Origin: Microtetraspora glauca
Lineage (GTDB): Bacteria > Actinomycetota > Actinomycetes > Streptomycetales > Streptomycetaceae
Reading direction: 5' to 3'
DNA: 63,852 nucleotides
Assembly (NCBI GenBank): GCA_000721275.1
Contig: JOFO01000039.1
Span: 1-63,852, forward strand
Shown: positions 42,781 to 51,111 of the stretch, one piece after another
Layout: each line of letters starts with the position of its first letter
Numbering within the stretch: position 1 is the first letter of the stretch
Made by a program: the position numbers and the translations under genes
The notes under the pieces: generated by a model
Seen by the model: the letters and a program-made list of their open reading frames with translations, nothing else
The model's database searches: none
What the model was told of the DNA's origin: nothing

Positions 42781-44113
42781 CAGCACGGCCCCCGCAGGTC
42801 CCGACGCGACGGCGCTCGACGAGGTCGTCGCCTTCACCTCGGACCTCATCCGCATCGACACCACCAACCGGGGCGGCGGCGACTGCCGCGAACGCCCCGC
42901 CGCCGAGTACGTCGCCGAACGGCTCGCCGGCGCCGGGATCGAACCGACCCTGCTGGAGCGCACCCCCGGCCGGACCAACGTCGTCGCCCGCATCCCCGGC
43001 ACCGACCCCGCGGCCCCCGCGCTCCTCGTCCACGGCCACCTGGACGTCGTCCCCGCCGACCCCGCCGAGTGGACCGTCCACCCCTTCTCCGGCGAGGTCC
43101 GCGACGGCGTCGTCTGGGGCCGCGGCGCCGTCGACATGAAGAACATGGACGCGATGGTCCTCGCCGTCGCCCGCTCCTGGGCCCGCCAGGGCGTCCGCCC
43201 GCGCCGCGACATCGTCCTCGCCTACACCGCCGACGAGGAGGACAGCGCCGACGACGGCTCCGGCTTCCTCGCCGACCGGCACGCCGCCCTCTTCGACGGC
43301 TGCACCGAGGGCATCAGCGAGTCCGGCGCCTTCAGCTTCCACCCCCACCCCGGGATGACGCTCTACCCGATCGGCGCCGGCGAGCGCGGCACCGCCTGGC
43401 TCAAGCTCACCGCCCACGGGCGGGCCGGCCACGGCTCCAAGGTCAACGACGCCAACGCCGTCACCCGCCTCGCCGCCGCCGTCGCCCGCGTCGGCGCCCA
43501 CACCTGGCCGGTCCGCCTCACCGCCACCGTCCGCGCCGCCCTCACCGAACTCGCCGCGCTGCACGGCATCGACGTCGACACCGACGACCCCGACCTCGAC
43601 GTACCGGTCCTCCTCGACAAGCTCGGGCCGGCCGCCGCCCTCGTCGAGGCCACCGTCCGCAACAGCGCCAACCCGACCATGCTCCAGGCCGGGTACAAGT
43701 GCAACGTCATCCCCGGCCAGGCCGTCGCCTACGTCGACGGACGGATGCTGCCGGGCGCGGAGGAGGAGTTCGCCGCCACCATGGACCGGCTCACCGGCCC
43801 GGACGTGGAGTGGGAGTTCCACCACCGCGAGGTCCCCCTCGAAGCCCCCGTCGACTCCCCGACCTTCGCCAAGCTCCGGGCCGCCGTCGAGCGCTTCGAC
43901 CCGGACGGGCACGCCCTGCCGTTCACCATGTCCGGCGGCACCGACGCCAAGCAGTTCTCCCGCCTCGGCATCACCGGCTACGGCTTCTCGCCGCTGAAGC
44001 TGCCCCCGGGCCTCGACTACGGCGCGCTCTTCCACGGCGTGGACGAACGCGTCCCCGTCGACGCCCTGCACTTCGGCGTGCGCGTCCTCGACCACTACCT
44101 GAAGACCGCCTAG
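42773..44113 (+). CDS. M20-family metallopeptidase/deacylase
   Basis: Protein of 446 residues. Two-metal site: VHGHLDVVP (His ~88), GRGAVDMKN (bridging Asp ~122), YTADEEDSADDGSGF (Glu general base/ligand ~157), SESGAFSF, and HGVDERV near the C terminus. TAHGRAGHGSKVNDANAVTRLA is the lid/dimerisation domain. Family members are carboxypeptidases, dipeptidases or N-acyl deacylases; the substrate here is unknown, but coupling to the M55 gene points to peptides from cell-wall or D-amino-acid sources. Confidence 0.88.
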   Translation: MASSTAPAGPDATALDEVVAFTSDLIRIDTTNRGGGDCRERPAAEYVAERLAGAGIEPTLLERTPGRTNVVARIPGTDPAAPALLVHGHLDVVPADPAEWTVHPFSGEVRDGVVWGRGAVDMKNMDAMVLAVARSWARQGVRPRRDIVLAYTADEEDSADDGSGFLADRHAALFDGCTEGISESGAFSFHPHPGMTLYPIGAGERGTAWLKLTAHGRAGHGSKVNDANAVTRLAAAVARVGAHTWPVRLTATVRAALTELAALHGIDVDTDDPDLDVPVLLDKLGPAAALVEATVRNSANPTMLQAGYKCNVIPGQAVAYVDGRMLPGAEEEFAATMDRLTGPDVEWEFHHREVPLEAPVDSPTFAKLRAAVERFDPDGHALPFTMSGGTDAKQFSRLGITGYGFSPLKLPPGLDYGALFHGVDERVPVDALHFGVRVLDHYLKTA

Positions 44114-44158
44114 CGCCCGGACACCACCGCACTGACCCGTACCCAGGGGGGAACGAGC

Positions 44159-46159
44159 ATGCAGCACACGGCCACCTACGGCAGCTGGCCGTCGCCCGTC
44201 ACCGCCGCGCTCGCCGCGGCCGGCGACGGACGGCCGGAACACCTCGGCACCGTCGGCGACGAGGTGTGGTGGTCCGCGCCCCGCCCCGCCGAGGGCGGCC
44301 GGCGGACCCTCGTCCGGCGGCGCCCGGACGGCACCGAGGAGACCGTCCTGCCGCCGCCCTGGAACGTGCGGAGCCGGGTCATCGAGTACGGCGGACGCCC
44401 CTGGGCCGCCGTCGAACGGCCCGGCACCGGGCCGCTGCTGGTCTTCTGCCACTTCCCCGACCAGCGGCTGTACGCCTGCGAGCCCGACGCCGAGGACGGC
44501 GCCGCGCCCCGGCCGCTCACCCCCCTCTCCCCGGTGGGCGGCGGGCTGCGCTGGTCCGACCTCGTGCTCATGCCCGACCGGGGCGAGGTCTGGTGCGTCC
44601 TGGAGGAGTTCACCGGCCCGGCGCCCACCGACGTCCGTCGGGTCCTCGCCGCCGTCCCGCTCGACGGCTCCGCCGCCGCCGACCGGGCCGCCGTGCGCGA
44701 ACTCTCCGACGGACGCCACCGGTTCGTCACCGGCCCCCGGATCTCCCCCGACGGGCGGCGGGCCGTCTGGCTCGGCTGGGACCACCCCCGGATGCCCTGG
44801 GACGGCACCGACGCCGTCCTCGCCGAGATCACCGGCGACGGCACCCTCAAGGACGCCAGGACCGTCGCCGGCGGCCCGGAGGAGTCGGTGCCGCAGGCCG
44901 ACTGGGACGCCGCCGGCCGGCTCCTCTTCGCGAGCGACCGCACCGGCTGGTGGAACCTCTACCGCGCCGAGGTCGCCGCCGACGGCACCGTCGGCCCGGC
45001 CCGCGCCCTCTGCGCCCGCGACGAGGAGTTCGCCGGCCCCCTCTGGAAGACCGGACTCACCTGGTTCCAGGCGCTGGAGACCGGCCCGATCGCCGTCCTC
45101 CACGGACGCGGCGACGCCGTCCTCGGCATTCTCGACCCCGAGACCGGCGCCCTCGCCGACGCCCCCGGCCCCTGGACCGTCTGGGGCGCCACCCTCGCCG
45201 TCCACGGCACCCGCGTCCTCGGCGTCGCCGCCTCCCCCCGGCGCTTCGCCGAGGTCGTCGAACTCGACACCCGCACCGGCCGCACCCGCGTCGTCGGCTC
45301 CCCGCACCGCGACCCCGTCGATCCCGCCTACTACCCCGAGCCTGTCGCCCGCACCTTCACCGGCCCCGACGGCCGCGAGATCCACGCCCACGTCCACCCG
45401 CCGCGCAACCCCGCCGCGACCGGACCCGCCGGCGCGCTCCCGCCCTATGTGATCCGTGCCCACGGCGGACCCACCGGACGCTCCCCCCTCGTCCTCGACC
45501 TGGAGATCGCCTACTTCACCTCGCGCGGCATCGGCGCCGTCGAGGTCAACTACGGCGGCTCCACCGGCCACGGCCGCGCCTACCGCGAACGGCTCCGCGA
45601 GCAGTGGGGCGTCGTCGACGTCGAGGACTGCGCCGCCGTCGCCCGCGCCCTCGTCGCCGAGGGCACCGCCGACCCCGCCCGCCTCGCGATCCGCGGCGGC
45701 AGCGCCGGCGGCTGGACCACCGCCGCCTCCCTCGTCCAGACCGACGTCTACGCCTGCGGCACCATCCTCTACCCCGTCCTCGACCTTCAGGGCTGGGCCA
45801 CCGACGAGACCCACGACTTCGAGTCCCGCTACCTCGACGGCCTCGTCGGCCGCCTCGACGAGGTCCCCGAACGGTACGCGGAACGCTCGCCGCTCGCCCA
45901 CGTCGACCGGATCACCGCGCCCTTCCTGCTCCTCCAGGGCCTCGACGACGTCATCTGCCCGCCCGCCCAGGCCGAACGCCTCCTCGCCCGCGCCGCCGGC
46001 CGGGGCGTCCCGCACGCCTACCTCGCCTTCCCCGGCGAAGGCCACGGCTTCCGCGACGCCACCACCATGATCCGCGCCCTGGAGGCCGAACTCGCCCTCT
46101 ACGCGCACGTCTTCGGCTTCGACCGGCCCGACGTCCCGGAGCTGGAGCTGCGCACATGA
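44159..46159 (+). CDS. S9-family prolyl oligopeptidase-type peptidase
   Basis: Protein of 666 residues. A beta-propeller (~1-400; repeated Asp/Gly/Trp-rich blades such as RTGWWNLYRAEVAADG) caps an alpha/beta-hydrolase domain (~420-666). The nucleophile is AIRGGSAGGWTT (Ser ~516), Asp is in LLLQGLDDVICPP (~594), and His is in FPGEGHGFRD (~628). No signal peptide, so it acts on cytoplasmic oligopeptides. GGGGGGAAC precedes ATG 44159. The stop overlaps the next start. Confidence 0.9.
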   Translation: MQHTATYGSWPSPVTAALAAAGDGRPEHLGTVGDEVWWSAPRPAEGGRRTLVRRRPDGTEETVLPPPWNVRSRVIEYGGRPWAAVERPGTGPLLVFCHFPDQRLYACEPDAEDGAAPRPLTPLSPVGGGLRWSDLVLMPDRGEVWCVLEEFTGPAPTDVRRVLAAVPLDGSAAADRAAVRELSDGRHRFVTGPRISPDGRRAVWLGWDHPRMPWDGTDAVLAEITGDGTLKDARTVAGGPEESVPQADWDAAGRLLFASDRTGWWNLYRAEVAADGTVGPARALCARDEEFAGPLWKTGLTWFQALETGPIAVLHGRGDAVLGILDPETGALADAPGPWTVWGATLAVHGTRVLGVAASPRRFAEVVELDTRTGRTRVVGSPHRDPVDPAYYPEPVARTFTGPDGREIHAHVHPPRNPAATGPAGALPPYVIRAHGGPTGRSPLVLDLEIAYFTSRGIGAVEVNYGGSTGHGRAYRERLREQWGVVDVEDCAAVARALVAEGTADPARLAIRGGSAGGWTTAASLVQTDVYACGTILYPVLDLQGWATDETHDFESRYLDGLVGRLDEVPERYAERSPLAHVDRITAPFLLLQGLDDVICPPAQAERLLARAAGRGVPHAYLAFPGEGHGFRDATTMIRALEAELALYAHVFGFDRPDVPELELRT

Positions 46160-47088
46160 CGGACCCCGTCCCCCCGCTCGCCCGCCCGGCCCGGCTGCGG
46201 CCCGGCGACCGGATCGCCGTCGTCGCCCCCTGCGGCCCCGTCCCGGAGGACCGGCTCCGGGCCGGCCTCGACGTGCTGCGCGGCTGGCGGCTCGAACCCG
46301 TCGTCGCCCCGCACGTCCTCGACGCCCACCCGGCCCTCGGCCACCTCGCCGGCACCGACCGCGCCCGCGCCCGCGACCTCACGGAGGCGTACGCCGACCC
46401 CGCCGTCGCCGCCGTCATCTGCGCGCGCGGCGGCTACGGCGCCCAGCGGATGGTGGACCTGGTCGACTGGGAGGCGATCCGCGCGGCCGGCCCCAAGCCC
46501 TTCATCGGCTACAGCGATGCCACCGTCCTGCACGAGGCGTTCGCCGTCCGCGCCGGGTTCGCCACCCTGCACGGCCCGATGATCGCGACCGCCGCGTTCC
46601 TCGGCGACCCGCGCACCCGCGACTCCCTGCGGGCGGCCCTCTTCGCGCCCGAGACGGTACGGACCCCGGCGACGGGGACCCCGCTGGTGCCGGGCCGCGC
46701 CGCCGGCGTCACCCTCGGCGGCTGCGCCAGCCTGCTCGCCGCCGACCTCGGCACCCCGCACGCCCGCCGCTCCGCCCGCGGCGGGCTGCTCCTCCTGGAG
46801 GACGTGGGGGAGGAGCCGTACCGCCTCGACCGGATCCTCACCCAGCTGCTGCGCTCCGGCTGGTTCGACGGCGTCGCCGGGATCGCCCTCGGCTCCTGGG
46901 AGGAGTGCGGGCCGTACGAGGAGGTCCGGGCGCTGCTCGCCGACCGGCTCGGCGGCCTGGGCGTGCCGGTCGTGGAGGGGATGGGCTTCGGCCACGACCC
47001 CGCCGCGCCGACCGTGCCGCTCGGTGTCCCCGCCGTCCTCGACGCCGACGCCGGCACGCTGACCGTCGACGTACCCGCCCTGCGCTGA
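46156..47088 (+). CDS. S66-family LD-carboxypeptidase/MccF-like serine peptidase
   Basis: Protein of 310 residues. LRPGDRIAVVAPCGPVPEDRL and ICARGGYGAQRMVDLVDW are the family opening; the nucleophile lies in FIGYSDATVLHEA, Glu in LLLEDVGEEPYRLDRIL and His in GMGFGHDP. LD-carboxypeptidases remove the terminal D-Ala from tetrapeptides during wall recycling, while MccF members cleave aminoacyl-nucleotide toxins. The operon context (M55 D-aminopeptidase first) favours a D-amino-acid peptide role. Start ATG 46156 overlaps the S9 stop (ATGA). Confidence 0.89.
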   Translation: MTDPVPPLARPARLRPGDRIAVVAPCGPVPEDRLRAGLDVLRGWRLEPVVAPHVLDAHPALGHLAGTDRARARDLTEAYADPAVAAVICARGGYGAQRMVDLVDWEAIRAAGPKPFIGYSDATVLHEAFAVRAGFATLHGPMIATAAFLGDPRTRDSLRAALFAPETVRTPATGTPLVPGRAAGVTLGGCASLLAADLGTPHARRSARGGLLLLEDVGEEPYRLDRILTQLLRSGWFDGVAGIALGSWEECGPYEEVRALLADRLGGLGVPVVEGMGFGHDPAAPTVPLGVPAVLDADAGTLTVDVPALR

Positions 47089-47108
47089 AGGGGCCCGTGC
47101 CGAAGGGA

Positions 47109-47147
47109 CCCCGCGAGCCGCGCGGGGGCGGGGCGGGGCGGGGCGGG
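47109..47147 (+). terminator. Hairpin followed by a four-to-five-run G-quadruplex motif
   Basis: CCCCGCG-AGCCG-CGCGGGG (47109-47127) lies 20 bases past the S66 stop. It runs into G5-C-G4-C-G4-C-G4-C-G3 (47124-47147), which ends directly at the stop codon of the convergent GntR-type gene. Confidence 0.55.
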
Positions 47148-47810
47148 CTACTCCGCGGCGAGGCGGCGCCGGTGCTCCGTCGCCTTGCTCTGGCTGGTCT
47201 CCAGGTGGTGCAGCGCCAGTTCCTCGACGCGCTCCACGTCCCGCGCCTCGATGGCCCGGAACAGCTCCTCGTGCTCGTCGGCGACGACCGCGAACTCGTC
47301 GTGCTGGCCGAGCAGCCAGCGCATCCGGCTGCGCAGGGTGCCCTCCAGCTCGGTCAGCAGCGCGTTGTCGGCGAGTTCGGTGACCGTCTCGTGGAAGTCG
47401 GCCGCGGACCGCCGCGCCTCGGCGCCGTCGCCGCGCTCGGCCGCCGCCCGCTCGGCGTCGAGGACGCTCCGCAGCTTGGCGAGGCCCGCGCGGGTGCGGC
47501 GCTGGGCGGCCAGCCGGAAGGCCAGGATCTCCAGGGCGGACCGGACCTCGACGAGGTCGGCGATGTCGGAGGCGGTGAACTCCCGCACCACCGCCCAGGT
47601 GCGCGGCCGGGGCGTCACCAGCCCCTCGTTGACCAGGTCCCGCAGCGCGTCGCGGACCGGCAGACGGCTCACGTCCAGCTCGGCGGCGATCTCCCGCTCC
47701 ACCAGCCGGCTGCCGGGCGCCCGCGTCCCGTCGATGATCTGGTCGCGCAGGGTGCGCGTGATCCGCTCCGACTCGGGCCTGAACTCCTCAGCAGCTGTCA
47801 TGGCGCCCAT
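47148..47810 (-). CDS. GntR-family (FadR subfamily, FCD domain) transcriptional regulator
   Basis: Protein of 220 residues. Winged helix (~10-75): ITRTLRDQIIDGTRAPGSRLVEREIAAELDVSRLPVRDALRDLVNEGLV. An all-helical FCD ligand domain (~90-210) shows EVRSALEILAFRLAA, DFHETVTELADNALL and HEELFRAIEARDVERVEELALHHLE, including the His/Asp positions that bind metal in this subfamily. GGTGG lies five bases before ATG 47810; ATG 47801 is an alternative. It follows add on the same strand after 44 bases and may respond to a carboxylate. Confidence 0.87.
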   Translation of the reverse strand: MGAMTAAEEFRPESERITRTLRDQIIDGTRAPGSRLVEREIAAELDVSRLPVRDALRDLVNEGLVTPRPRTWAVVREFTASDIADLVEVRSALEILAFRLAAQRRTRAGLAKLRSVLDAERAAAERGDGAEARRSAADFHETVTELADNALLTELEGTLRSRMRWLLGQHDEFAVVADEHEELFRAIEARDVERVEELALHHLETSQSKATEHRRRLAAE

Positions 47811-47854
47811 TGTTCCACCGGGGAGGACGGCGCCCGCCGCCCTCCCCGGGGCGG

Positions 47855-48943
47855 TCACAGCGCCGCGTACCCCGGGCGCACGACCTCGTCGATCAGCCGC
47901 CGGCGCTCGGGCAGCGGCAGGAACGCGGCCTCCAGGGCGGCGACCGTGAACTCCTCGAAGACCTCGGGGCCGTACCCGAAGGCGTCCGCCATGTGCTGGA
48001 ACTCCTCGCTCATGGTGGTGCCGGAGACCAGCCGGTTGTCGGTGTTCAGGGTGATCGTGAAGCCGAGGCGGCGCAGCTCGTCGATCGGGTGGGAGCCGTA
48101 GTCCTTGGCGGCGCCGGTCTGCAGGTTGGAGGTCGGGCAGACCTCCAGGGCGATCCGGTTGTCGCGGACGTACGCGGCGAGCCGGCCGAGCGTGCCGTCC
48201 TCGGCGATGTCGTCGGTGATCCGCACGCCGTGCCCGATCCGCTCGGTGCCGCAGACCTGCACGGCCTCGTGGATCGACTCGGCGCCGACGGCCTCGCCGG
48301 CGTGGATGGTGAAGTGGCAGTTCTCCCGCTTCAGGTGCTGGAAGGCGGGGAGGTGGCGGGCCGGGGGGTTGCCGATCTCGCCGCCGGCGATGTCGAAGCC
48401 GGCCACGCCGTTGTCGCGGTGGGCGACGGTCAGCTCGGCGATCTCCAGCGAGCGGTCGGTGTGCCGCATGCCGGTGAGCAGCGCGCGGACGGTGATCCGG
48501 CCGCCGGTCCTGCGCTCGCCCTCGCGGAAGCCGTCGTTGACCGCCGCCACGACCTCGTCGAGGGTCAGCCCGCCCTCCAGGTGCTGCTCGGGGGCGTAGC
48601 GGACCTCGGCGTAGACGACCCCGTCGGCCGCCAGGTCCTCGGCGCACTCGGCCGCGATCCGCAGCAGCGCGTCCCGGGTCTGCATCACCGCGCAGGTGTG
48701 GGCGAAGGTCTCCAGGTAGCGCTCCAGGGAGCCGGAGTCGGCGGCGTCCCGGAACCAGACGGCGAGCGCGGCCGGGTCCTCGGTGGGCAGCGCGGTGTAG
48801 CCGCACTCCCGGGCCAGCTCGACGATGGTGGCGGGGCGGAGCCCGCCGTCGAGGTGGTCGTGGAGGACGGCCTTCGGGGCGCGGCGGATCCAGTCGGCGA
48901 CGGCGGCTCGGACGGGCGTGGCAGGGTTGTCAGACAAGTGCAT
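47855..48943 (-). CDS. add: Adenosine deaminase
   Basis: Protein of 362 residues. Zinc and active-site blocks: VLHDHLDGG (HxH, residue ~29), [26 protein letters not shown] (His/Glu ~215), RIGHGVRI (His ~238) and [11 protein letters not shown] (Asp ~299). The last block is the actinobacterial form NTDN in place of NTDD; as I recall this is normal for such Add proteins. It deaminates (deoxy)adenosine in purine salvage. The ATG follows a minus-strand TACACT box by eight bases, and a GntR-type palindrome covers codons 3-6. Confidence 0.92.
   Translation of the reverse strand: MHLSDNPATPVRAAVADWIRRAPKAVLHDHLDGGLRPATIVELARECGYTALPTEDPAALAVWFRDAADSGSLERYLETFAHTCAVMQTRDALLRIAAECAEDLAADGVVYAEVRYAPEQHLEGGLTLDEVVAAVNDGFREGERRTGGRITVRALLTGMRHTDRSLEIAELTVAHRDNGVAGFDIAGGEIGNPPARHLPAFQHLKRENCHFTIHAGEAVGAESIHEAVQVCGTERIGHGVRITDDIAEDGTLGRLAAYVRDNRIALEVCPTSNLQTGAAKDYGSHPIDELRRLGFTITLNTDNRLVSGTTMSEEFQHMADAFGYGPEVFEEFTVAALEAAFLPLPERRRLIDEVVRPGYAAL
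48927..48937 (-). promoter_or_regulatory. GntR-type operator at the start of add
   Basis: TTGTC-A-GACAA, just inside the add coding start and about +6 to +16 relative to a leaderless start site. The same 15-base core GGTTGTC(A/T)GACAAGT occurs upstream of the gntR gene at 49815-49829. Confidence 0.7.
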
Positions 48944-48951
48944 GGCGGGGA

Positions 48952-48957
48952 AGTGTA
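48952..48957 (-). promoter_or_regulatory. -10 box of add
   Basis: Minus-strand TACACT, eight bases, ATG 48943. Confidence 0.5.
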
Positions 48958-49009
48958 CGTCATGACCCGCCCGGCGGGGAGGCCCCGCCCACCGGGGGCC
49001 GGCGGGGGC

Positions 49010-49768
49010 TCAGTGCGACTGGAGGACCGGCAGCGCGGGCGCGCCCGTCGGCAGCATGTGCTTGGCGGCCAGCACGGGCGTGTCCCCGACCCGTACCACC
49101 TGGGTGACCAGGACCGCGGCGGTGTCGGCGGGGCGGCCCAGCTGCTCGCCCCGGCGCCGGCCGAGGAGGGTCGCGGTGATCCCGCTGTGCGCGTGCAGCG
49201 CGACGTCGCGGGAGGCGTCGAGCAGGACCGCCAGCATCGAGGTGCCGCCGCCCCGCGGGGTGTCCTCGCAGGCCCGCAGCGCGGTCGCGAACGCCGGGTG
49301 GACGCGGTCCAGGACCTCGTCGGTCGCCGCCCACTCGTGGCACAGCGCGGCCGGCCCCGCCTCGCCGGCCAGCACCGACTCCCAGAACCGCAGCTCGGCG
49401 CGGGCCGGCGCGAGGAGGTGCTGGGTGGTGAAGTCGGTGGGCTCCTCCAGGGTGCGCACGAGGGCCCGGACGCGCGGGCCGGGGCCGCCGCCGACCAGCT
49501 CCTCCAGCGGGCGCACGTGCTCGAAGCCGCGGCGCGGCGGGCGGGCGTTCACCGTCCGGCCCACGCCCCGGCGCACGGTGACCAGCCCGTCCTCCTGGAG
49601 CAGCAGCAGCGCCTCGCGCAGCGCCGGCCGGCTCACCCCCAGCTCGGCGGCGAGCTTCGGCTCGGAGGGGAGCGTGGAGCCGGGCGGGTAGGTGCCGTCG
49701 TGGACGGCGTCCGCGATCCGCTCGTAGAGCGCCACCACCGGTCGCCGCCGGTGCCCGCTGAGCGCCAC
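49010..49768 (-). CDS. GntR-family transcriptional regulator (HutC-like or FadR-like)
   Basis: Protein of 252 residues. Winged helix (~8-75): VVALYERIADAVHDGTYPPGSTLPSEPKLAAELGVSRPALREALLLLQEDGLVTVRRGVGRTVN. The C-terminal ~165 residues have the beta-rich pattern of a UTRA-like ligand domain (LDASRDVALHAHSGITATLLGR... VVRVGDTPVLAAKHMLPTG). GGAGG precedes GTG 49768. A matching palindrome lies over its own -35 box and at the add start, so it likely represses both, probably sensing a nucleoside or purine; that last point is inference. Confidence 0.86.
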   Translation of the reverse strand: MALSGHRRRPVVALYERIADAVHDGTYPPGSTLPSEPKLAAELGVSRPALREALLLLQEDGLVTVRRGVGRTVNARPPRRGFEHVRPLEELVGGGPGPRVRALVRTLEEPTDFTTQHLLAPARAELRFWESVLAGEAGPAALCHEWAATDEVLDRVHPAFATALRACEDTPRGGGTSMLAVLLDASRDVALHAHSGITATLLGRRRGEQLGRPADTAAVLVTQVVRVGDTPVLAAKHMLPTGAPALPVLQSH

Positions 49769-49799
49769 GGTCCCTCCTCGTTCCCGTCGTCCGGCCACC

Positions 49800-49827
49800 A
49801 CCGTAGCCGCCCCTGGTTGTCTGACAA
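49800..49827 (-). promoter_or_regulatory. gntR promoter with overlapping operator
   Basis: Minus strand TTGTCA (49822-49827), 16 bases, TACGGT (49800-49805). The palindrome TTGTC-T-GACAA (49817-49827, plus-strand reading) covers the -35 box, fitting self-repression. Confidence 0.65.
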
Positions 49828-49926
49828 GTCACCCGGACGGCGTCGTCCACCGGCCCGCCCGCGTGCAGGTCCCCCCATTCTGGTCCCACGGGTACGCCGG
49901 TGACGGACGACGGAGGAGGGCCGGGC

Positions 49927-50178
49927 ATGAGTCCCAAGGACACGGCGGGCACGAGGCGGGGGGAGAGGCTCGGAGCCGTCACCCCCGGACGGATCGCGAT
50001 CGTGGTCGTCGCGGTCCTCCTGCTCGTCTTCATCTTCGAGAACACCCGCCAGGTGAAGATCCGGCTGCTCATCCCCGAGGTGACCATGCCGCTGTACCTC
50101 GCGCTGCTCGCCACCGCCCTGCTCGGCGGGCTCTGCGGCTGGTACGTCGCCCGGAGGGGCCCGAGGAGCGGCAGGTGA
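49927..50178 (+). CDS. LapA-domain small membrane protein
   Basis: Protein of 83 residues. Two hydrophobic segments (GRIAIVVVAVLLLVFIFENTRQVKIRLLIPEVTMPLYLALLATALLGGLCGWYVA) with the LapA/DUF1049 pattern: first helix, FIFENTRQVKI...IPEV, second helix. GGAGGAGGG stands seven bases before ATG 49927. The stop overlaps the next start (GTGA). In Gram-negatives LapA helps control LPS assembly; its role in Streptomyces is unknown. Confidence 0.75.
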   Translation: MSPKDTAGTRRGERLGAVTPGRIAIVVVAVLLLVFIFENTRQVKIRLLIPEVTMPLYLALLATALLGGLCGWYVARRGPRSGR

Positions 50179-50516
50179 GGCGCGGCGCGCTGATCGGGGC
50201 GGGCGCGGCGCTCGCCGTCGCCGCCGTGGCGGCCGGCGCGGCCGGCGACCCGGCCGCCCGCCGGGTCCGGCCGCCGATGCCGGACTTCCTGGGCGGCGGC
50301 CTGTGGCGGGTCTTCACCCGCCTGGACCACCGCACCCGGCTCGACGTCCACGACGCCTCGGGCCGCGACCGCCGCGTGCTGTGGCCGCCGAGCTGGCGCG
50401 TCTGCACCCAGTACCCGGCCGCCGGCACCGGCCTCGACCGCCGTACGACGGTCATGATCGGCGTCCTCCGCAAGGGCGAACCCTGCCCGCCCCGCGTCAC
50501 GACGGCCCGCCGCTGA
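50175..50516 (+). CDS. Secreted protein with a PASTA-like segment
   Basis: Protein of 113 residues. An N-terminal signal (MRRGALIGAGAALAVAAVAAGAAG) is followed by ~90 residues containing two cysteines. The final part VCTQYPAAGTGLDRRTTVMIGVLRKGEPCP resembles a PASTA repeat (V-C-x-Q-x-P-x-x-G-T...V-x-x-x-V), a fold that binds wall peptides or beta-lactams. GTG 50175 overlaps the stop of the LapA-like gene, so the two are co-translated. Confidence 0.6.
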   Translation: MRRGALIGAGAALAVAAVAAGAAGDPAARRVRPPMPDFLGGGLWRVFTRLDHRTRLDVHDASGRDRRVLWPPSWRVCTQYPAAGTGLDRRTTVMIGVLRKGEPCPPRVTTARR

Positions 50517-50618
50517 CAGCCGTCGGCCGGCCGCTTCCGGGCGGGGCGGAGGGCGGCTCGCGCTGCCCGCCGGCGCAGGCGCGTGCCCCCGCCGCCCCGG
50601 GCGCGGGCGCGCCCTCCG

Positions 50619-50954
50619 TCACCGCCCCTTGCGGTTGACCTTCATCGTGTCCAGGTCCGTCACCGTCGACTTCAGGCCCTGATAGCCGTGACCGAGCGCG
50701 GCGAGCGCCGCCTCGACGCGCTCCTCGGCCAGCGCGCCGGCCATCTCCTCGCCGTCCTCCGCGTCCGACGTGACGACCAGGCGGTACGAGAAGTGCTTGA
50801 GGGCCCGGTCGTACGTGAGCGAGCCCTCCTCGGTGAAGCGCATCGACGCCAGGCCGTGCTCCTCCACCTCGGCGAGCAGCCGCTCCCGGCTCTCGGGCGT
50901 CAGCCCGTCGAAGGTGCCCCGCACGATGACCCGGTAGGTGTGTGGCGTGCCCAT
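50619..50954 (-). CDS. DUF6204-like small protein
   Basis: Protein of 111 residues: YRVIVRGTFDGLTPESRERLLAEVEEHGLASMRFTEEGSLTYDRALKHFSYRLVV, a ferredoxin-like alternation of strands and helices that I recall from actinobacterial DUF6204 proteins. Function unknown. ATG 50954 follows GGGAG and begins the conserved part; upstream frame has no support. The ~100 bases between its stop and the convergent gene at 50516 show nothing clear. Confidence 0.65.
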   Translation of the reverse strand: MGTPHTYRVIVRGTFDGLTPESRERLLAEVEEHGLASMRFTEEGSLTYDRALKHFSYRLVVTSDAEDGEEMAGALAEERVEAALAALGHGYQGLKSTVTDLDTMKVNRKGR

Positions 50955-51111
50955 CTGTCGTACTCCCGTGGTGCTCCCGGCGCCCGCCACCGCGGCGGAC
51001 GACCCTCCACCCTAGGCCGGGCCCCGCCTCCGGCGCGCGCCCATTTCCGGTGGCCGAAAGCGCTGGTCACGCGGTCTGTTCACGGCGGTCCGGGGCGTGT
51101 TCCATGGGCGG

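Noticed and set aside
42737..46108. A 1123-codon open frame on the - strand across the peptidase operon
   Set aside because: Gly/Val/Glu-rich shadow of the M55, M20 and S9 genes, which have complete catalytic motifs on the + strand.
47855..48943. Adenosine deaminase inactivated by Asp-to-Asn in NTDN
   Set aside because: From memory the actinobacterial enzymes normally have NTDN, and all zinc ligands are present.
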